A DNA stretch of 64,000 bases, taken from assembly GCA_977017575.1 (NCBI GenBank), contig CDRNVI010000069.1, forward strand, positions 62,001 through 126,000. The letters run 5' to 3'. The position numbers were made by a program, and so were the translations under genes. Below are positions 1 through 10,151 of this stretch, piece by piece. The stretch is from Paramoeba atlantica. Its lineage: Eukaryota; Discosea. Under the pieces are notes generated by a model. That model searched no databases. It saw nothing but the letters and a program-made list of their open reading frames with translations, and was not told the origin of the DNA. The first letter of the stretch is position 1, and each line of letters begins with the position of its first letter.

Positions 1-1267
1 GCAGCTGCTCCAGCGCCAGCCGCCGGTTCTCCCCCCCGCTCCGCGACGCGTGGCACCGGATCGTGATCCCCGTGGGCCGGTGCCGCAGCCGCACGCAGTT
101 GTGCGCGACGTTCACCCCCTGCCCCCCCGGCCCCCCTCCGTGGGACATGGCCATCTCAATGTCCCTATCCGGGATGGAGATTTGGATCGGGGAGGGCTGG
201 GGGAGCAGCGTGACGGCCGCGGTGGAGGTCTGGAGCTTGGGGGAAGTGGAGGGGGAGGGGGAGGGGATGCGCTGGATGCGGTGGACACCGATCTCGTAGC
301 GGAGGGAGGACCCGGCGACGGGGGAGGCGATGCGGAGACGGTAGGGGGGGCGGGTGTGACGGGAGGCTGCGGTAGTGGCCGGTGAAGAAGAGGAAGAGGA
401 GGAGGAAGAACCACTTGAGGATGAAGGTAGAGGGTTGGAAGGTTCAGGGGTTGGGGTGGTGTCGAGGATGGGCCAGTGTTGGGCGGTGCAGTAGGTTTTG
501 TACATTTCAAAGAGTTCAGCGGCGAAACGCCAGCTTTCCTCCCCCCCGGCCATGCCTTTGACCTCGAGGTTCCAGATCTCGGTGGAGTGGAGGGTTTGTT
601 GGAGAAGGGAGGGGGGGAGGGTTTTGTGGCCTACGGTGAAGGGGCGTGAGGTAAGGTAGTGGGAGATGGAGGGGGTTTCGAGAGAGCGGTGGACGGCGGT
701 GACGAAGGTGTGTTCGAGGTCGGAGAGCTCGGGGAGGAGGCGGGTTTGGATTTCCTCCTCAATGAGGGTTGCCATAGAGGTACTTGAGGTGTCGGTAGAG
801 GAGGCGGCTTCTTGGGCATCGGGGGTAGTATTCGTCGAGGCTTCGAGATCACGTTTTTCTTTTATGGCTTCCGCATGTAGAGAAAGAATCTCGCTGCATT
901 TGTTTAGCATGTCCGCGGCCCCCGGCAGGAGTATGTCTTTTAGTCTCTCTTTGGCTTCGTATGGCCATGGCTCAAACGTGTCACTTTTCGTGGAAGTTTT
1001 TGAGGGATTGACGTGTGATTGGGACTTTGTAGGAAACTCGAATCGAAGTCGATGACCGTCCTCTGCATTTTGTCCCAGCGACGGAGTTCCCAAGAACATG
1101 TAGGTCGCCTGTGCACATGACCAATAAACTTCGTGTATGGTAGGAGATATAACGGAAGGAAAACATGGAAGAGGAATCCCTGTGTTGTTCCGTAGATGGG
1201 TCCAGTCGTGCTTTGTATTTTGCAAGTGAGAGGGAAGGGCATATCGTGCGAGGGAACGAAAGAGCAT
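1..1267 (-). CDS. mitochondrial class I peptide chain release factor, partial
   Basis: Hydrolyses peptidyl-tRNA at stop codons on the mitoribosome. The minus-strand frame stays open from an ATG at 1265-1267 to the window edge (about 422 codons), so the C-terminus is missing. Seen directly: MAGGEESW followed by FEMYKTY near residue 240, matching the GTGGDEA..MY block of RF1/RF2; YEIGVHRIQRIP at residues 324-335; and GGPGGQGVNV around 378-387, with the catalytic GGQ intact, followed by HRPTGITIRCHASRS. The start MLFRSLARYALPSH resembles a mitochondrial presequence. A Ser-rich linker of roughly 20 residues interrupts the region before domain 2. Later ATGs (1097-1099 and near 918) are possible starts. 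RF1-like and RF2-like types cannot be separated without the anticodon-mimic loop being aligned. The family call is very secure. Confidence 0.93.
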   Translation of the reverse strand, partial: MLFRSLARYALPSHLQNTKHDWTHLRNNTGIPLPCFPSVISPTIHEVYWSCAQATYMFLGTPSLGQNAEDGHRLRFEFPTKSQSHVNPSKTSTKSDTFEPWPYEAKERLKDILLPGAADMLNKCSEILSLHAEAIKEKRDLEASTNTTPDAQEAASSTDTSSTSMATLIEEEIQTRLLPELSDLEHTFVTAVHRSLETPSISHYLTSRPFTVGHKTLPPSLLQQTLHSTEIWNLEVKGMAGGEESWRFAAELFEMYKTYCTAQHWPILDTTPTPEPSNPLPSSSSGSSSSSSSSSPATTAASRHTRPPYRLRIASPVAGSSLRYEIGVHRIQRIPSPSPSTSPKLQTSTAAVTLLPQPSPIQISIPDRDIEMAMSHGGGPGGQGVNVAHNCVRLRHRPTGITIRCHASRSGGENRRLALEQL

Positions 1268-1891
1268 CACGTGAGGTGTACGTCTCAAGAAGCTGGAAGG
1301 AGTAGGATCATAAAGCTATACATACGGTTGATGAGCCGTGCGTGTGCGACAATGTCGTGGAAGGGGATCATGTTGCGTTCGTGCAGGTAGCAACAGGCAT
1401 AGAAGCAACCTTTGATTTAGAAAGAAAGCAGGTCTTATATACCCTTATATACCCTGTATACAATGTACACGTAGTGATCTCAAGTGACAAATAGATGGCG
1501 ATTTTTGTTTTTTGTCTTCATGCCAATTAATTCAAAAACAAGATATCCGGGTGAGATTAGTGAAGCTACAACTGCAGTCCACATTGTAACCATCTCTGTA
1601 AAAAGCTGTTTATCTAAAGTACACAAAAGAACCTTTTCTACTCGATATACACATCAATTACTCAGATTTTTGAACCTGCAATTCAACCTCTTCCTAATTT
1701 TGAAGCTCTCGATAAAGCAACCAACAAAATAGCTGTACATTTCTATGCTGCACAACGTGAGTAACTTCACAGCACAATAAGACCTAAGAACACAAAAAAA
1801 GGAATTTAAAAATCTACAACTCTTACTAAAATATTGAAATATATCACTAATCTACTAGTGCAAGGCTGATACCTAAAAATATCACCCCACA
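1268..1891. other. intergenic, no gene seen
   Basis: AT-rich spacer between the release factor and the SAP-domain gene. Short frames on both strands lack recognisable motifs. I see no repeat end or RNA gene here. Confidence 0.5.
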
Positions 1892-2461
1892 TTACTTCTT
1901 TCTTCCGGTAGGCTTTTGTTTTTGAGTATTCGTCTTTGGCTTACGAACGCCTCTCCCTTTTGCGTTCGATGTGGATGACTTTTTGACAGGGCTGCTCTTG
2001 ATAGCTTTCGCTAATATTCTAATCATGCCATTTTTTGTTGAGGTCGGAGTAAGACCACGTCTCTTGCATGCATCACGAAGAGCTGCCACTGGCATATTTT
2101 TCAAATCCTGACTGCGGAAGTTTCCCTCTACAGGAGAGGAAATCTGGGAAACGGATTGTGATGGAAGTCGGGAAGGCTTCGTAGTCCGAATTGCTGTTCT
2201 TTGCTTTTTTTCCTTTGGTAAACTCTTAGAGTCCTTTTTAGACGGTGGACTATTTCTCTTTTTTTGAGAAACCGCCTGTTTTACTTTTTTTGAATCTTCG
2301 CTGGGGAGACTACTTGGTAGCACTTCTTCGTCTTGAGTACTTTCATTCGGTAGCGGGTTAATTTCTGGTGGGCATAAACAGCTGCTCTTAAAAGAGCCAC
2401 AGGAAAAGCATCGACGACTGAGAATATGTTCTTGTTGCCGCTCTAAGAAACTGTGCTTCAT
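1892..2461 (-). CDS. small basic SAP-domain protein with N-terminal Cys cluster
   Basis: 189 residues, ATG start at 2459-2461. Residues 17-31 hold a compact Cys cluster (CFSCGSFKSSCLCP) that could bind zinc. The middle is low-complexity, Ser/Lys-rich and charged. Near residues 120-155 is MPVAALRDACKRRGLTPT followed by a Lys/Ile-rich helix, which fits the SAP fold (helix, RGL turn, helix) used for DNA or chromatin binding. The tail is Lys/Arg-rich (GRGVRKPKTNTQKQKPTGRKK region), like a nuclear localisation or nucleic-acid-binding tail. Inference: a nuclear DNA-binding accessory protein. The resemblance to the small C-terminal domain of structure-specific nuclease scaffolds is only suggestive. 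Confidence 0.7.
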   Translation of the reverse strand: MKHSFLERQQEHILSRRCFSCGSFKSSCLCPPEINPLPNESTQDEEVLPSSLPSEDSKKVKQAVSQKKRNSPPSKKDSKSLPKEKKQRTAIRTTKPSRLPSQSVSQISSPVEGNFRSQDLKNMPVAALRDACKRRGLTPTSTKNGMIRILAKAIKSSPVKKSSTSNAKGRGVRKPKTNTQKQKPTGRKK

Positions 2462-2761
2462 TTTAAGCCGTAAGCGAGTTTTTCGAAGAGTATGGGTAAA
2501 ATAAAACTCCGAAATAAGAATTAAACGAAGAATTGATAAGAACAGTGCTCATGAAATCCTTTTTAAAAAGAAATTATGGCTTCTGTATTAAAAATAACCA
2601 TTTAAACTTCATTACTCTTGAATTGTTTTATTTTTGAAGTCCAGGATTCCCAAACAACGAAAGTTTTCCCACGATAGTTGTCATAATTCTTACATGGTAC
2701 ACAGACAATATGAAATCATGCTGAATAAGGAAAACGTCCCCCAATGTCCATCATTCCACTC

Positions 2762-4201
2762 TTAAAAAAAGTCAAAATCACCAATAAGTACGGTGGCAAC
2801 AAAAAACCACACATACCAGTGGTTCCGGTAAGAGTTCGCTATGCGCTCATGAAATAAATATCTCTGATGCTCGCTGCAATAGTTGTAGAGATAAAAATCA
2901 ACAGGAATGCAAAGTTCTCGCTTATCTTTGTCAATACGATACGAAGAACCGGGCGCTGTCAAACGAACGGTATGGCCTTTCAAGTAGGCCCGAAAAAGCC
3001 ATGCGGTGCGCAGAAACGCATCGCAACAAGATTGAAGCTGACTGGGGGTAATGTAATAATTCTTTTCCGTTTGTTTTTGTCCAGTTACTGAAACACCCGC
3101 AGCCGCAGGTAGAGCACTTGGCTCTACCCGTAGAGACGCGTCATGTTCATTAAAATGAAACCCGGAAAGGGTGCATCGAAAGCGCACCGCTTCCACTGCC
3201 TCATGGAGACGTTCCTGTTCCTCCTGAACCGTGACCTGCAGATGCATCAGAGGGGAAGCCTCTGTGCGTAAAAAGTGCAACACCTCATAGGGCGTCGCGG
3301 TGTCTAGAAAACGAACCTCCGCTCGGGCCCAATCAATCGTATAGGGCAATGTTCTAGCAATTGCCCCCAGATTTCGGGTTGAGCGTTTTGTTTTTTGAGT
3401 TTCAGAACTCAAAGGTTTGCTCTTTTCCTCCTCTGTGGGAGTCCTTGATAAAATAGGGCTCTTGTTTGTTGTTTCCTGCGTGGGCTCTTGCAACGCCCAG
3501 GCCGTGTATTGCCCTCTTGTAAAATTACGGTAGTCCGAGGTCTCTTCCTGGTGATCGTTCACGAGGGTTCGTTTCGCCACGTTTGGCAGCTCTTGCAGCA
3601 CCCCCTGCCGTACGGGATCAGGGACCACCGAAAGGGACAAGTGGGAGAATGCGGGGACTTTTTCAAACAGCGCACGAGAGGCAAGAAGTCGCGCAGAGAA
3701 CCCCGCAAAGTCAGCCGATTTATCCCATGTTACACGTTTCCATTTCATTTGGTTGCGCAGGGGCTGGGAGCCGTAATATTGGGTTAGGCCATCGTCGGCG
3801 TCCTCAGGAGAAGGTGGTACAGTTTCCGTCGTTTTCGCAGTGCTTCTTTGTAAATTCGCGCTTTGAGAATCCGTAGGGGTGCTAATTTCTGTGACTGAGG
3901 CACATCCTGGTGCATTCGTTGCATTCTGCCCGTTTGTGATTGGTTTCGTTTTGTCACCGCTTTCTGTTGTGCCCACAGAAAGGGGCGATGTAGGGGGAGA
4001 TGTATTTTTAAACGAAGTGCATGCCCACTGCCATGCGGTCTTTGTGTAGTGAACAAATCCCTTTTCATCTTTTTGACGTTCATGAAGGACATGATTCATG
4101 ATTTCCCTTTGGGTTTTCATCCAAATTAGAACATCACTGGGACGAGTCGTATTTTGAAGAGGTAACGCCACACACCCCATGACAGTAGCGCGACGCATCA
4201 T
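2762..4201 (-). CDS. conserved-looking hypothetical protein, possibly mitochondrial
   Basis: 479 residues from the first ATG (MMRRATVMGCVALPLQ). The frame is open a further 18 codons upstream but only from a TTG, so I prefer the ATG at 4201. The N-terminus is short, basic and hydrophobic, compatible with mitochondrial import. Residues about 70-140 and 230-290 are Ser/Thr/Lys-rich linkers. The C-terminal 190 residues are compact, with a helix EEQERLHEAVEAVRF, then SGFHFNEHDASLRVEP, and near the end ELCIPVDFYLYNY followed by an aromatic C-terminus (WYVWFFVATV). I considered a distant J-like/DUF4460-4461 relationship but cannot support it. No function is assigned. Confidence 0.75.
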   Translation of the reverse strand: MMRRATVMGCVALPLQNTTRPSDVLIWMKTQREIMNHVLHERQKDEKGFVHYTKTAWQWACTSFKNTSPPTSPLSVGTTESGDKTKPITNGQNATNAPGCASVTEISTPTDSQSANLQRSTAKTTETVPPSPEDADDGLTQYYGSQPLRNQMKWKRVTWDKSADFAGFSARLLASRALFEKVPAFSHLSLSVVPDPVRQGVLQELPNVAKRTLVNDHQEETSDYRNFTRGQYTAWALQEPTQETTNKSPILSRTPTEEEKSKPLSSETQKTKRSTRNLGAIARTLPYTIDWARAEVRFLDTATPYEVLHFLRTEASPLMHLQVTVQEEQERLHEAVEAVRFRCTLSGFHFNEHDASLRVEPSALPAAAGVSVTGQKQTEKNYYITPSQLQSCCDAFLRTAWLFRAYLKGHTVRLTAPGSSYRIDKDKRELCIPVDFYLYNYCSEHQRYLFHERIANSYRNHWYVWFFVATVLIGDFDFF

Positions 4202-4889
4202 CAGTGTAATATTCAACAAAAATAATTTTTGAAGAAGAGAATTTTTCTTTTGCAAAAAGAGGGAGGAACGTTTCTTTGAATATCCGAAAGATCACTTATT
4301 AAAATCTTCATAATTTTTTTTTCGCACTGATTTGCTATGAAGTACATTGCTATGTAGGAATATTGTAGGAAAATTCATGCAGCTCCGCTTTGAGTTAAGA
4401 AACTTGAGTTAAGAAAAAATGCTAACGATGTTTGAAGAAAGAGGAAATGTGAAATTTCACTTGGGGGGATGCGGGTGTGCATCACCGAACCCGCGCTTTG
4501 CATTTGAGACCGAACGAGATCTATTTTAGTCCGAAAAAATGGGTTGAACGTGCATAACGTACTACATGTACGTTATGCATCGTGCTCATACCTTGCGTGG
4601 AACATTTTCTACACAATGTCCTCAAAACAGCAATGTAACCTTGGCTCGAGAGTGACATTTTTTTAGAGTTCGTAAAGAGTCTTCTAATTTTTCTTTCCCA
4701 AACATACAGACAGAAAGGATGATTTCAAAGGTGTCTCAACAGAACAACGAATGAAGGAGCGAGAAAATTTCATGCAAGAATCCGTCGAAACACTGCAAAA
4801 TTGCCGAGCTTGAATTGTCACCTTGGAGATGAAGGTCGTACATCGCTCTTAGAATCACTGGTTTACCCTGTTGATGTTCTCAACACGTC
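4202..4889. other. intergenic with a short perfect hairpin
   Basis: No gene. At about 4551-4577 the sequence reads GCATAACGTAC, then five bases, then GTACGTTATGC, an 11-bp stem that may be an old MITE end or terminator-like hairpin. From about 4700 the sequence probably already belongs to the degenerate transposon that follows. Confidence 0.4.
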
Positions 4890-5270
4890 TTGCTGAAGAA
4901 GTGGGAAATGAACTTTACTGTCTTAAACTCTTCTTGTTCCGTTCAAGAGAAGCATGATGCCTTGCAAACTTTGGGTCCGAAACTCATAGAAGAAGCTCAG
5001 CTTGCACTGAATTGTCCGGAAAGGAATGCTTTTTTTTGGCGGCGTCACGCGATTCTTGGCGGCGTCACGCGATGGGATACGAACAAATGTGACTCCATAA
5101 AGTACGTTATACGAAAGTTGCCAACGTTGACTAGATTAGTGGAGCACCACTGCACGAAAGAAAAGACACCCTGTAAGTCAATTCAGGATATTAAGAACGG
5201 AGATGCCTTAAGCAAACTGCAGCAGGAAAAAAAAGAGCAGGGTTCGCGGAAACTTTTAAACCTTAAATAA
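4890..5270 (+). pseudogene. hAT transposase relic, central part
   Basis: The frame includes AILGGVTRWDTNKCDSIKYV followed by a leucine-rich helix. It aligns by eye with the central part of the intact 874-residue transposase encoded at 19421-22045 (ALSLYGPQVIEA, then PKLGGVTRWCHDKFSSI). The conserved TRW of hAT transposases is kept. Ahead of it, DALQTLGPKLIEEAQ matches the same relative. There is a small internal duplication around ILGGVTRW (5050-5072), and both ends of the protein are missing. It ends where a foldback repeat begins at about 5264. A plain DNA transposon fossil on the strand opposite to the host genes. Confidence 0.7.
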
Positions 5271-6172
5271 TTTTTTAGGCTCTTCGTTAATATTATTGTA
5301 TTATAGTTATAACATATTATTGTTATTACTAAGTAACGCGGTGGTTGTTTTCAACTTAGAAGTCACTCATGCTGCGCGCTTCGCGTTGAAAACTACCACC
5401 GCGTATAACGAATAGCCTAAAAAAGAAAATTTGGTCTAGAAAGCTGAAGAAAACGGAAACATTATAGCCAAAAATAGCCGATTTTCGAGTAAAAATGGGG
5501 TGATTTTTGGGTATTTTTGCTCTCAGAGCACTAAATCCGATATTTGCGTGCGGGAACTCACCCGTAGGCAGGAATAAAAGCCTACCAAACGTATTGGGTA
5601 GAGAATACGACTCCAACCACACCATTCTTTCGACCAAAAAAGGCCCATTGGGGTTCGAAAAATACTTTTTCACCTTTTTTAGTCAAAAATGAGCCGTTTT
5701 AAGGGGCGCACCACGGCTCGAGAATTGATGCCTTGCGAAAACAACTACGGAGAAAGCTAGTGTAGGTCCCAAAATATCAAAATGCAATAGGGGAAACGAT
5801 TTTGGAAAAATATTTTTTTTGTTAGTTTTTTCGCCAACTTGAAATTTTTTTCCGAAAAAATCCGAACTTGGCGGACCCGTCCTGCGCATACGAGGGGGGG
5901 TCACCCCCGGGTAGGGGGGTGGAAAATGCGCGCCAAAACCCCGGCTACCCCTTCTGCGGGTTTGTTTCGAAAAATATTTTTTTCAAAAAATTTCGTGCGG
6001 TATGCCCCCCTCTAGATCCCCCATTTTTTTCATTTTTCAATTTTGGACCACCGGAGCCCCCTTTTATAAATTTTTCTTCTAATATATTACTGTGTTCCTC
6101 TTTATATTTTCACTGTTTTTGTTCACTTTTTTTCAATAATCGAGGGTAGAGCGGTAGTTTTACAACCACCGC
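5264..6172 (+). repeat. GCGGTGGTTGT-ended repeat, copy 1, full length
   Basis: One end is a foldback (AGGCTCTTCGTTAA, ACGCGGTGGTTG, loop, inverse ending CGAATAGCCTAA). The other end is GCGGTAGTTTTACAACCACCGC. The body carries landmarks shared by all copies: GCTCTCAGAGCACTAAATCC, AAACGATTTTGGAAAAATAT, GAACTTGGCGGACC and TGGACCACCGGAGCCCC. A stretch of about 45 bp AT-rich DNA splits the foldback after CTTCGTTAA. No coding capacity. At least nine full or partial copies lie in this window. Confidence 0.85.
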
Positions 6173-6250
6173 AATGTACTTTATAGTAACTCTATATTTT
6201 TTAAACGGTGGTTGTAACTTCTTCTTCGTTAAACGCGGACTGTTGAAATA

Positions 6251-6583
6251 CTCCCCCTCTCATTAATAATTATAATTATAATCTATAAACCTTTTTAGTT
6301 TATAATTATAATTATAGTTTATAATTATTAATGAGATTCGATAAGTGATTTTTTCTTATTATGGAGCTCAAATTCTTGATTTTCGAGACACTTCGTTCTT
6401 AGAAGCACTTCGAAGCAATTTTTAGTGCAAAGTATGTGGTACAGGTGTCTTTCTAGATAAAAAATGAAGAATTTGAGGTTTATAATAATAAAAGTGAGAC
6501 TCAGAATTATAATCTCATTAAATTTCTATAAACAATCCCTTTAAAGATTTTTAGAGGTTTATAATTATTAATGAGAGGGGGAG
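6251..6583. mobile_element. Stowaway-like MITE, TA target duplication
   Basis: 333 bp bounded by TA on both sides. The ends are near-perfect inverted repeats starting CTCCCCCTCTCATTAATA and containing TTATAAACC. The interior is AT-rich with no gene. CTCCC tips and a TA duplication are typical of Tc1/mariner-derived Stowaway elements. Confidence 0.8.
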
Positions 6584-6594
6584 TACGTTTTAGG

Positions 6595-6980
6595 AGAGGA
6601 TTTTGGAAAAATAATATTTTTGGTCACCCCAAAAATTTCGGAAATTTTGACCTTGTCGGACCCCTCCTGCGCGTACCAGGGAGGGGTACCCCCAGGTGGG
6701 GGGGTGGAAAATTATCGCCGCGGCATACTCTACCACTTCCCTGCGCTCGATTTTGGAAAGCAAAAAATTCGAAAAGAAATTCTTGACGTATGCCCCCCCC
6801 CCCCATGGACTCCCCCCCCTAGACCCTCCATTTTTTACAATTTTTCAGTTTTGGACCACCGGAGCCCCTTTTATAATTTTTTTTTCTATTATATTACTGT
6901 GTTCCTCTTTATATTTTCACTGTTTTTGTTCACTTTTTTCTCAATAATCGAGGGTAGAGCGGTAGTTATACAACCACCGC
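6595..6980 (+). repeat. GCGGTGGTTGT-ended repeat, copy 2, 5'-truncated
   Basis: Retains the second half of the family: TTGTCGGACCCCTCCTGCGC, the G-rich block, TGGACCACCGGAGCCCC, then ending GCGGTAGTTATACAACCACCGC at 6980. The foldback end is absent. It lies directly beside the Stowaway-like element. Confidence 0.8.
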
Positions 6981-7127
6981 AACTTTATTTTACTTGCTAT
7001 TTATCCTTGTCACTTTATAAGGAGGCGGACGACTCTTTAGCACATTTACATTTTGAGCGTACACATCCTATGTACATGCATAATCTTGTATTTACTGTCT
7101 TATTCATCTTTCTACTTTCCCTTTCCT

Positions 7128-7950
7128 ATGGATAAACTCACCAGAGGAAAGTTCTGCAAGAAAATTTTGTTGAAATGAAGAGCACAGAAGGAAACAAGCA
7201 AGTAGCAGAGTGTAAGTTGTGTCCTGAAGGTGGACGTAAACATTTTTTGATCGCCAAAGGTCTGCAGACCGACTCTATGGCTCCAGAAAAACACCTGCTA
7301 AAACATGATAAGACTTACGACGTCTGGTCTAGGGAACAACAGGAAAAGCGCCGCCGTGAAAACCCAACAATTAATATATCACCACAGGCTGCTTCACCAG
7401 AACATCATGAAGATTATAAACATCATGATGATTACTATCTGGAAATCAGTGTAGGATCCCAAGCTCAGCTCTTTAGCATCCGCTAAATCGAAATAAAATC
7501 ATGCGAGGTTTATGCCCCACTCCACCTCGAAGAGAAAAGATGAATGAACTGATTATAGAGTACGCGGGGCAAGCGCGAACAAATACATGAAATGAATTCG
7601 AGTTCAAATTTTCAGATGTGTGCGCATGAATGGATACTTCAACGATCCATCATTGTACAATATGTGCCGTGACCCTAGTGTGCAAAGGTACATCAATGTG
7701 TTGGACTAACTATATTAAGCCAATGTCCTCCATTGATGACCCCTCCTTCAAAGTTTGCTTGAACAAGTTTTGGTGGAACTTTGTCCCGAGCGAATTTTTG
7801 CTACACACCTAGAGTCAGATGCCGGAGCAGGAATCAAGGGCTTGATCATGACTGCAACGGAAAACGGAATCGCCTACACCGTTTGCTTCGTTCATTCATT
7901 ACAAAGCGAAGAAAAGGGGATCGGTACGGTCTTATTTTAGAACGACTTAT
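7128..7950 (+). pseudogene. hAT-A transposase relic (second copy), N-terminal half
   Basis: Begins at ATG 7128 (MDKLTRGKFCK), followed by a BED-type zinc finger: CKLCPEGGRKHFLIAKGL, then EKHLLKHDK (C-x2-C, H-x4-H). Next comes EQQEKRRRENPTINIS, then MRGLCPTPPRREKMNELIIE, TSTIHHCTICAVTLV and RIFATHLESDAGAGIKG. The same blocks occur in the same order in the hAT-A relic at 23354-30600, so the two are one family. Several stops and frame changes make this copy non-functional. It is cut off at about 7950, just before a TA-flanked MITE. The strand is opposite to the host genes. Confidence 0.8.
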
Positions 7951-7956
7951 GTATTA

Positions 7957-8410
7957 CTTCCCCCCTATTTAGTGCTGAGTGAAATTCGGCAAAATTCAAC
8001 ACTAAATAGGGGATACAGCTTTGTGAACGCTGTGGGGCATTTGTATAAAGGCCTGTAGGGGGGCAGCTTGTAAAGGGGGATACAGCTATGAAGGCTAGGT
8101 CTGACAAGCAAAGTATAAAGTAGAAACAAACAAGCGAAGAATGAATACAACCCCGCTCATTAACAATGGGACCAACGTTTATAGAGCTACGAGTCTTGCT
8201 TTTTGTTGATTGCAAGTATCACCCTGTATGAATAAAGTAAATTAAGGTAGAAATCGGTCAGCAATCACAAATAACAAGCAAAGATAAGAAAAAAACGCTT
8301 TTGGAAAAATAGAATTAAGCGCCGCTTCGCGGCGCCTATATGCACTGAACCCAAAATTCAACACTAAATAGGGGGGGGGTTGAGCACTCAATAGTAAATA
8401 GGGGGGGCAG
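7957..8410. mobile_element. TA-flanked MITE with key TATTTAGTG and GC palindrome
   Basis: 454 bp between two TA dinucleotides. The left end is CTTCCCCCCC followed by TATTTAGTG, a loop and CACTAAATAGGGG. The right end contains CACTAAATAGGGGGGGGG and AGTAAATAGGGGGGGCAG. A GC-rich palindrome GCGCCGCTTCGCGGCGC lies at about 8320-8337. No coding capacity. Confidence 0.75.
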
Positions 8411-8553
8411 TAAGACTAAGTTCAGGGATTTGTCTATTACATCCCAGAAGCTTACTTCGATGGTTGTATTAGAAAATCTTTGTCTAAATAGGATAAAAAT
8501 ATCTTCTTAATAAGATTGGCTGTTAATAGGCCTTTATAATCACCAAAGAGCTC

Positions 8554-9315
8554 CTAGTGAAGCAGGTGTATTTTAGTGCGACTACAGAACTCTTGGTCAG
8601 TGAAACAGTGGCGCAATGCAGGACTGTGTGTTGAGAGATCTATCATTCCGCTAAGATCTCTATTTCCATCCAAAGTCAACCAAATCACCGTTCCGGGAAG
8701 CCTTTTAAAATCGACTTCGCCTTCGAAGAAATTGTTCTTAAGATAAATGCGTCTCAAATTGCTTTTGATATCCCCGAACTGAGGGGTTCCAGAGAGTTCA
8801 TTGTGGGAAACATCGAGAAACCTCAAAGACGCGGGTAATAAACCGAAATTCAATTCTCCCGTAAAACAGTTGTCGTCGACTGAAATAACCTGCATGAAAA
8901 CTGGAAGATTCTTTATTGATCCAGTAAATTTATTGCTCGAAAGCCGCAGTGTCTCGAGCTTTGGGGGAAACAGTTCAAACTCTACTAATCCACAAAGCTC
9001 ATGACGACTAAGGTCCAATATAAGGACGGACTTTGGAAGATGTTCCCAGAAAAAGGTCCCTTGCAGATTGCATCCTTTCCAATCAATTGCCCCTACTTCT
9101 CCCTCTTCATTGCACCACACACCATGCCACTCGCACGCAGGGGTGTTCGTGTTCCAAGTGGGGTTCAAATTCTTTATTCCTCGAACAAAGAGGTCCAATT
9201 TATATTCCTGAGGTAATTCAGTGCCTTGTATCTTCCCTAGGCGAGTACTCGGAACATCGGCTGTGCATATACCCGAGCATTGTGTATGCAACGTCCAAAA
9301 TATGACACTAGTCAT
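8554..9315 (-). CDS. LRR protein 1, plant-type cap
   Basis: 253 residues from the ATG at 9313-9315. The open frame extends upstream only from TTG. MTSVIFWTLHTQCSG may be a short signal peptide. The cap reads RLGKIQGTELPQEYKLDLF, then TWNTNTPACEWHGVWCNEEG, including the paired cysteines of the family cap. About six repeats follow, e.g. LPASLRFLDVSHNELSG and LPGTVIWLTLDGNRDLSG. The C-terminus (FCSRTKIHLLH) has no membrane segment, so a secreted or lumenal protein is inferred. First of ten LRR loci here, all on this strand. Confidence 0.85.
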   Translation of the reverse strand: MTSVIFWTLHTQCSGICTADVPSTRLGKIQGTELPQEYKLDLFVRGIKNLNPTWNTNTPACEWHGVWCNEEGEVGAIDWKGCNLQGTFFWEHLPKSVLILDLSRHELCGLVEFELFPPKLETLRLSSNKFTGSIKNLPVFMQVISVDDNCFTGELNFGLLPASLRFLDVSHNELSGTPQFGDIKSNLRRIYLKNNFFEGEVDFKRLPGTVIWLTLDGNRDLSGMIDLSTHSPALRHCFTDQEFCSRTKIHLLH

Positions 9316-9461
9316 ATTAAAATTTAGAAAAAGAAACCTGACTAAAGTCTTGATCCAAATGCGTTTCGAGATATATTTCTTAGAAATGGGGGAACTAATT
9401 CTGGGGGACAATCAAATTTGTGAAACTCAGTCAACGTTGTCAAATTATAAAAAATGCTGTA

Positions 9462-9950
9462 TTCCCCCGTTAAGAAGAAGAAGAAGGTTCGGATGGCTCT
9501 GCAGCGCCAACTGTTAGGGTAGAGTCCCAGGTCACCGACCTTCATTGTCTTGCTACCCCATTCCCAGGCGGCACTCGACCCCTTGCGGCCCGAGAACGGC
9601 TACCCAACCGTAGCTACCAGGACGGGTGTCCGCTCCGTTGCATCGTGTAGGTTGTGTCTCAGGCCTCCTTTGCGCAATCAGCTCGCAATTTAGCGGCTGC
9701 GCTGGAGCCTGGTTCAGCTCGACGGTTCCGGGTCGGTCCTCCAGGGGAGCGGGGTTGGGTGTGGGCATTGAAGGCACTCCTGATCGCTTTCCCTTTGTAG
9801 TGAGGCCGCCAGGTTGCGAGTTTTGCCGATAGCGGGAATCGAACCAACAACCTGCAGGTTGTAAGGCCCACCGTCTGCCAACTATGCCCGAACCACTTCC
9901 CCCGTTAAGCGCACTTCGTCTTTTCGTAAAAAGCGCGCTTAACGGGAGGG
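9462..9950. mobile_element. small hairpin MITE split by a SINE
   Basis: Left end TTCCCCCGTTAAG at 9462-9474. After the SINE the element resumes with CCCCCGTTAAGCGCAC, a short loop and GCGCGCTTAACGGGAGGGG. Without the SINE it would be a hairpin of roughly 60 bp in the same C-run-plus-key style as the other TA-flanked elements. A TA precedes the left end; the right boundary is uncertain. Confidence 0.55.
9475..9898 (-). mobile_element. tRNA-derived SINE with (CTT)n tail and 11-bp target duplication
   Basis: Read on the minus strand, it starts with a tRNA-like head: an A-box-like stretch (GCATAGTTGGCAGACGG) and a clear B box GGTTCGATTCCCGC. A GC-rich body follows, and the 3' end is (CTT)4. It is flanked by perfect copies of CCCCCGTTAAG at 9464-9474 and 9899-9909, the expected LINE-mediated target-site duplication. 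The GC content is far above the surroundings. A functional tRNA is unlikely because the anticodon stem does not pair well. Confidence 0.8.
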
Positions 9951-10151
9951 GTCTGAATCACTAGAGATACGAAGGCTATGCAGCGGAAAAACGTCGATGG
10001 CGACACTTCCGGGAAAGTCTGGAAATTTTGTTTCTTGCTTTAGAAACATCCCAGAACAGTTGCAAAACTTTAATAACAGAAAAGAAGGATTTTGTTTAAA
10101 AAGCGGCACTTTCCTCAATATTTTTCTTTATCCCCCTATTTACTATTATTA

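Noticed and set aside
50-510. Open frames on both strands at the left edge (Pro/Gly/Arg-rich)
   Set aside because: They are antisense or out-of-frame shadows of the release factor, which holds the GGQ motif in a different minus-strand frame.
4202-4255. 18-codon upstream extension of the gene at 2762-4201
   Set aside because: Opens only from TTG; the first ATG (MMRRATVM) is a better eukaryotic start.
9316-9411. N-terminal extension of LRR 1
   Set aside because: Begins at TTG and is Lys/Ile/Phe-rich; the ATG at 9315 starts a more plausible leader.
9825-9898. Possible tRNA gene on the minus strand
   Set aside because: The B box is good, but the anticodon stem does not pair. The element continues into a SINE body with a CTT tail and target duplication.
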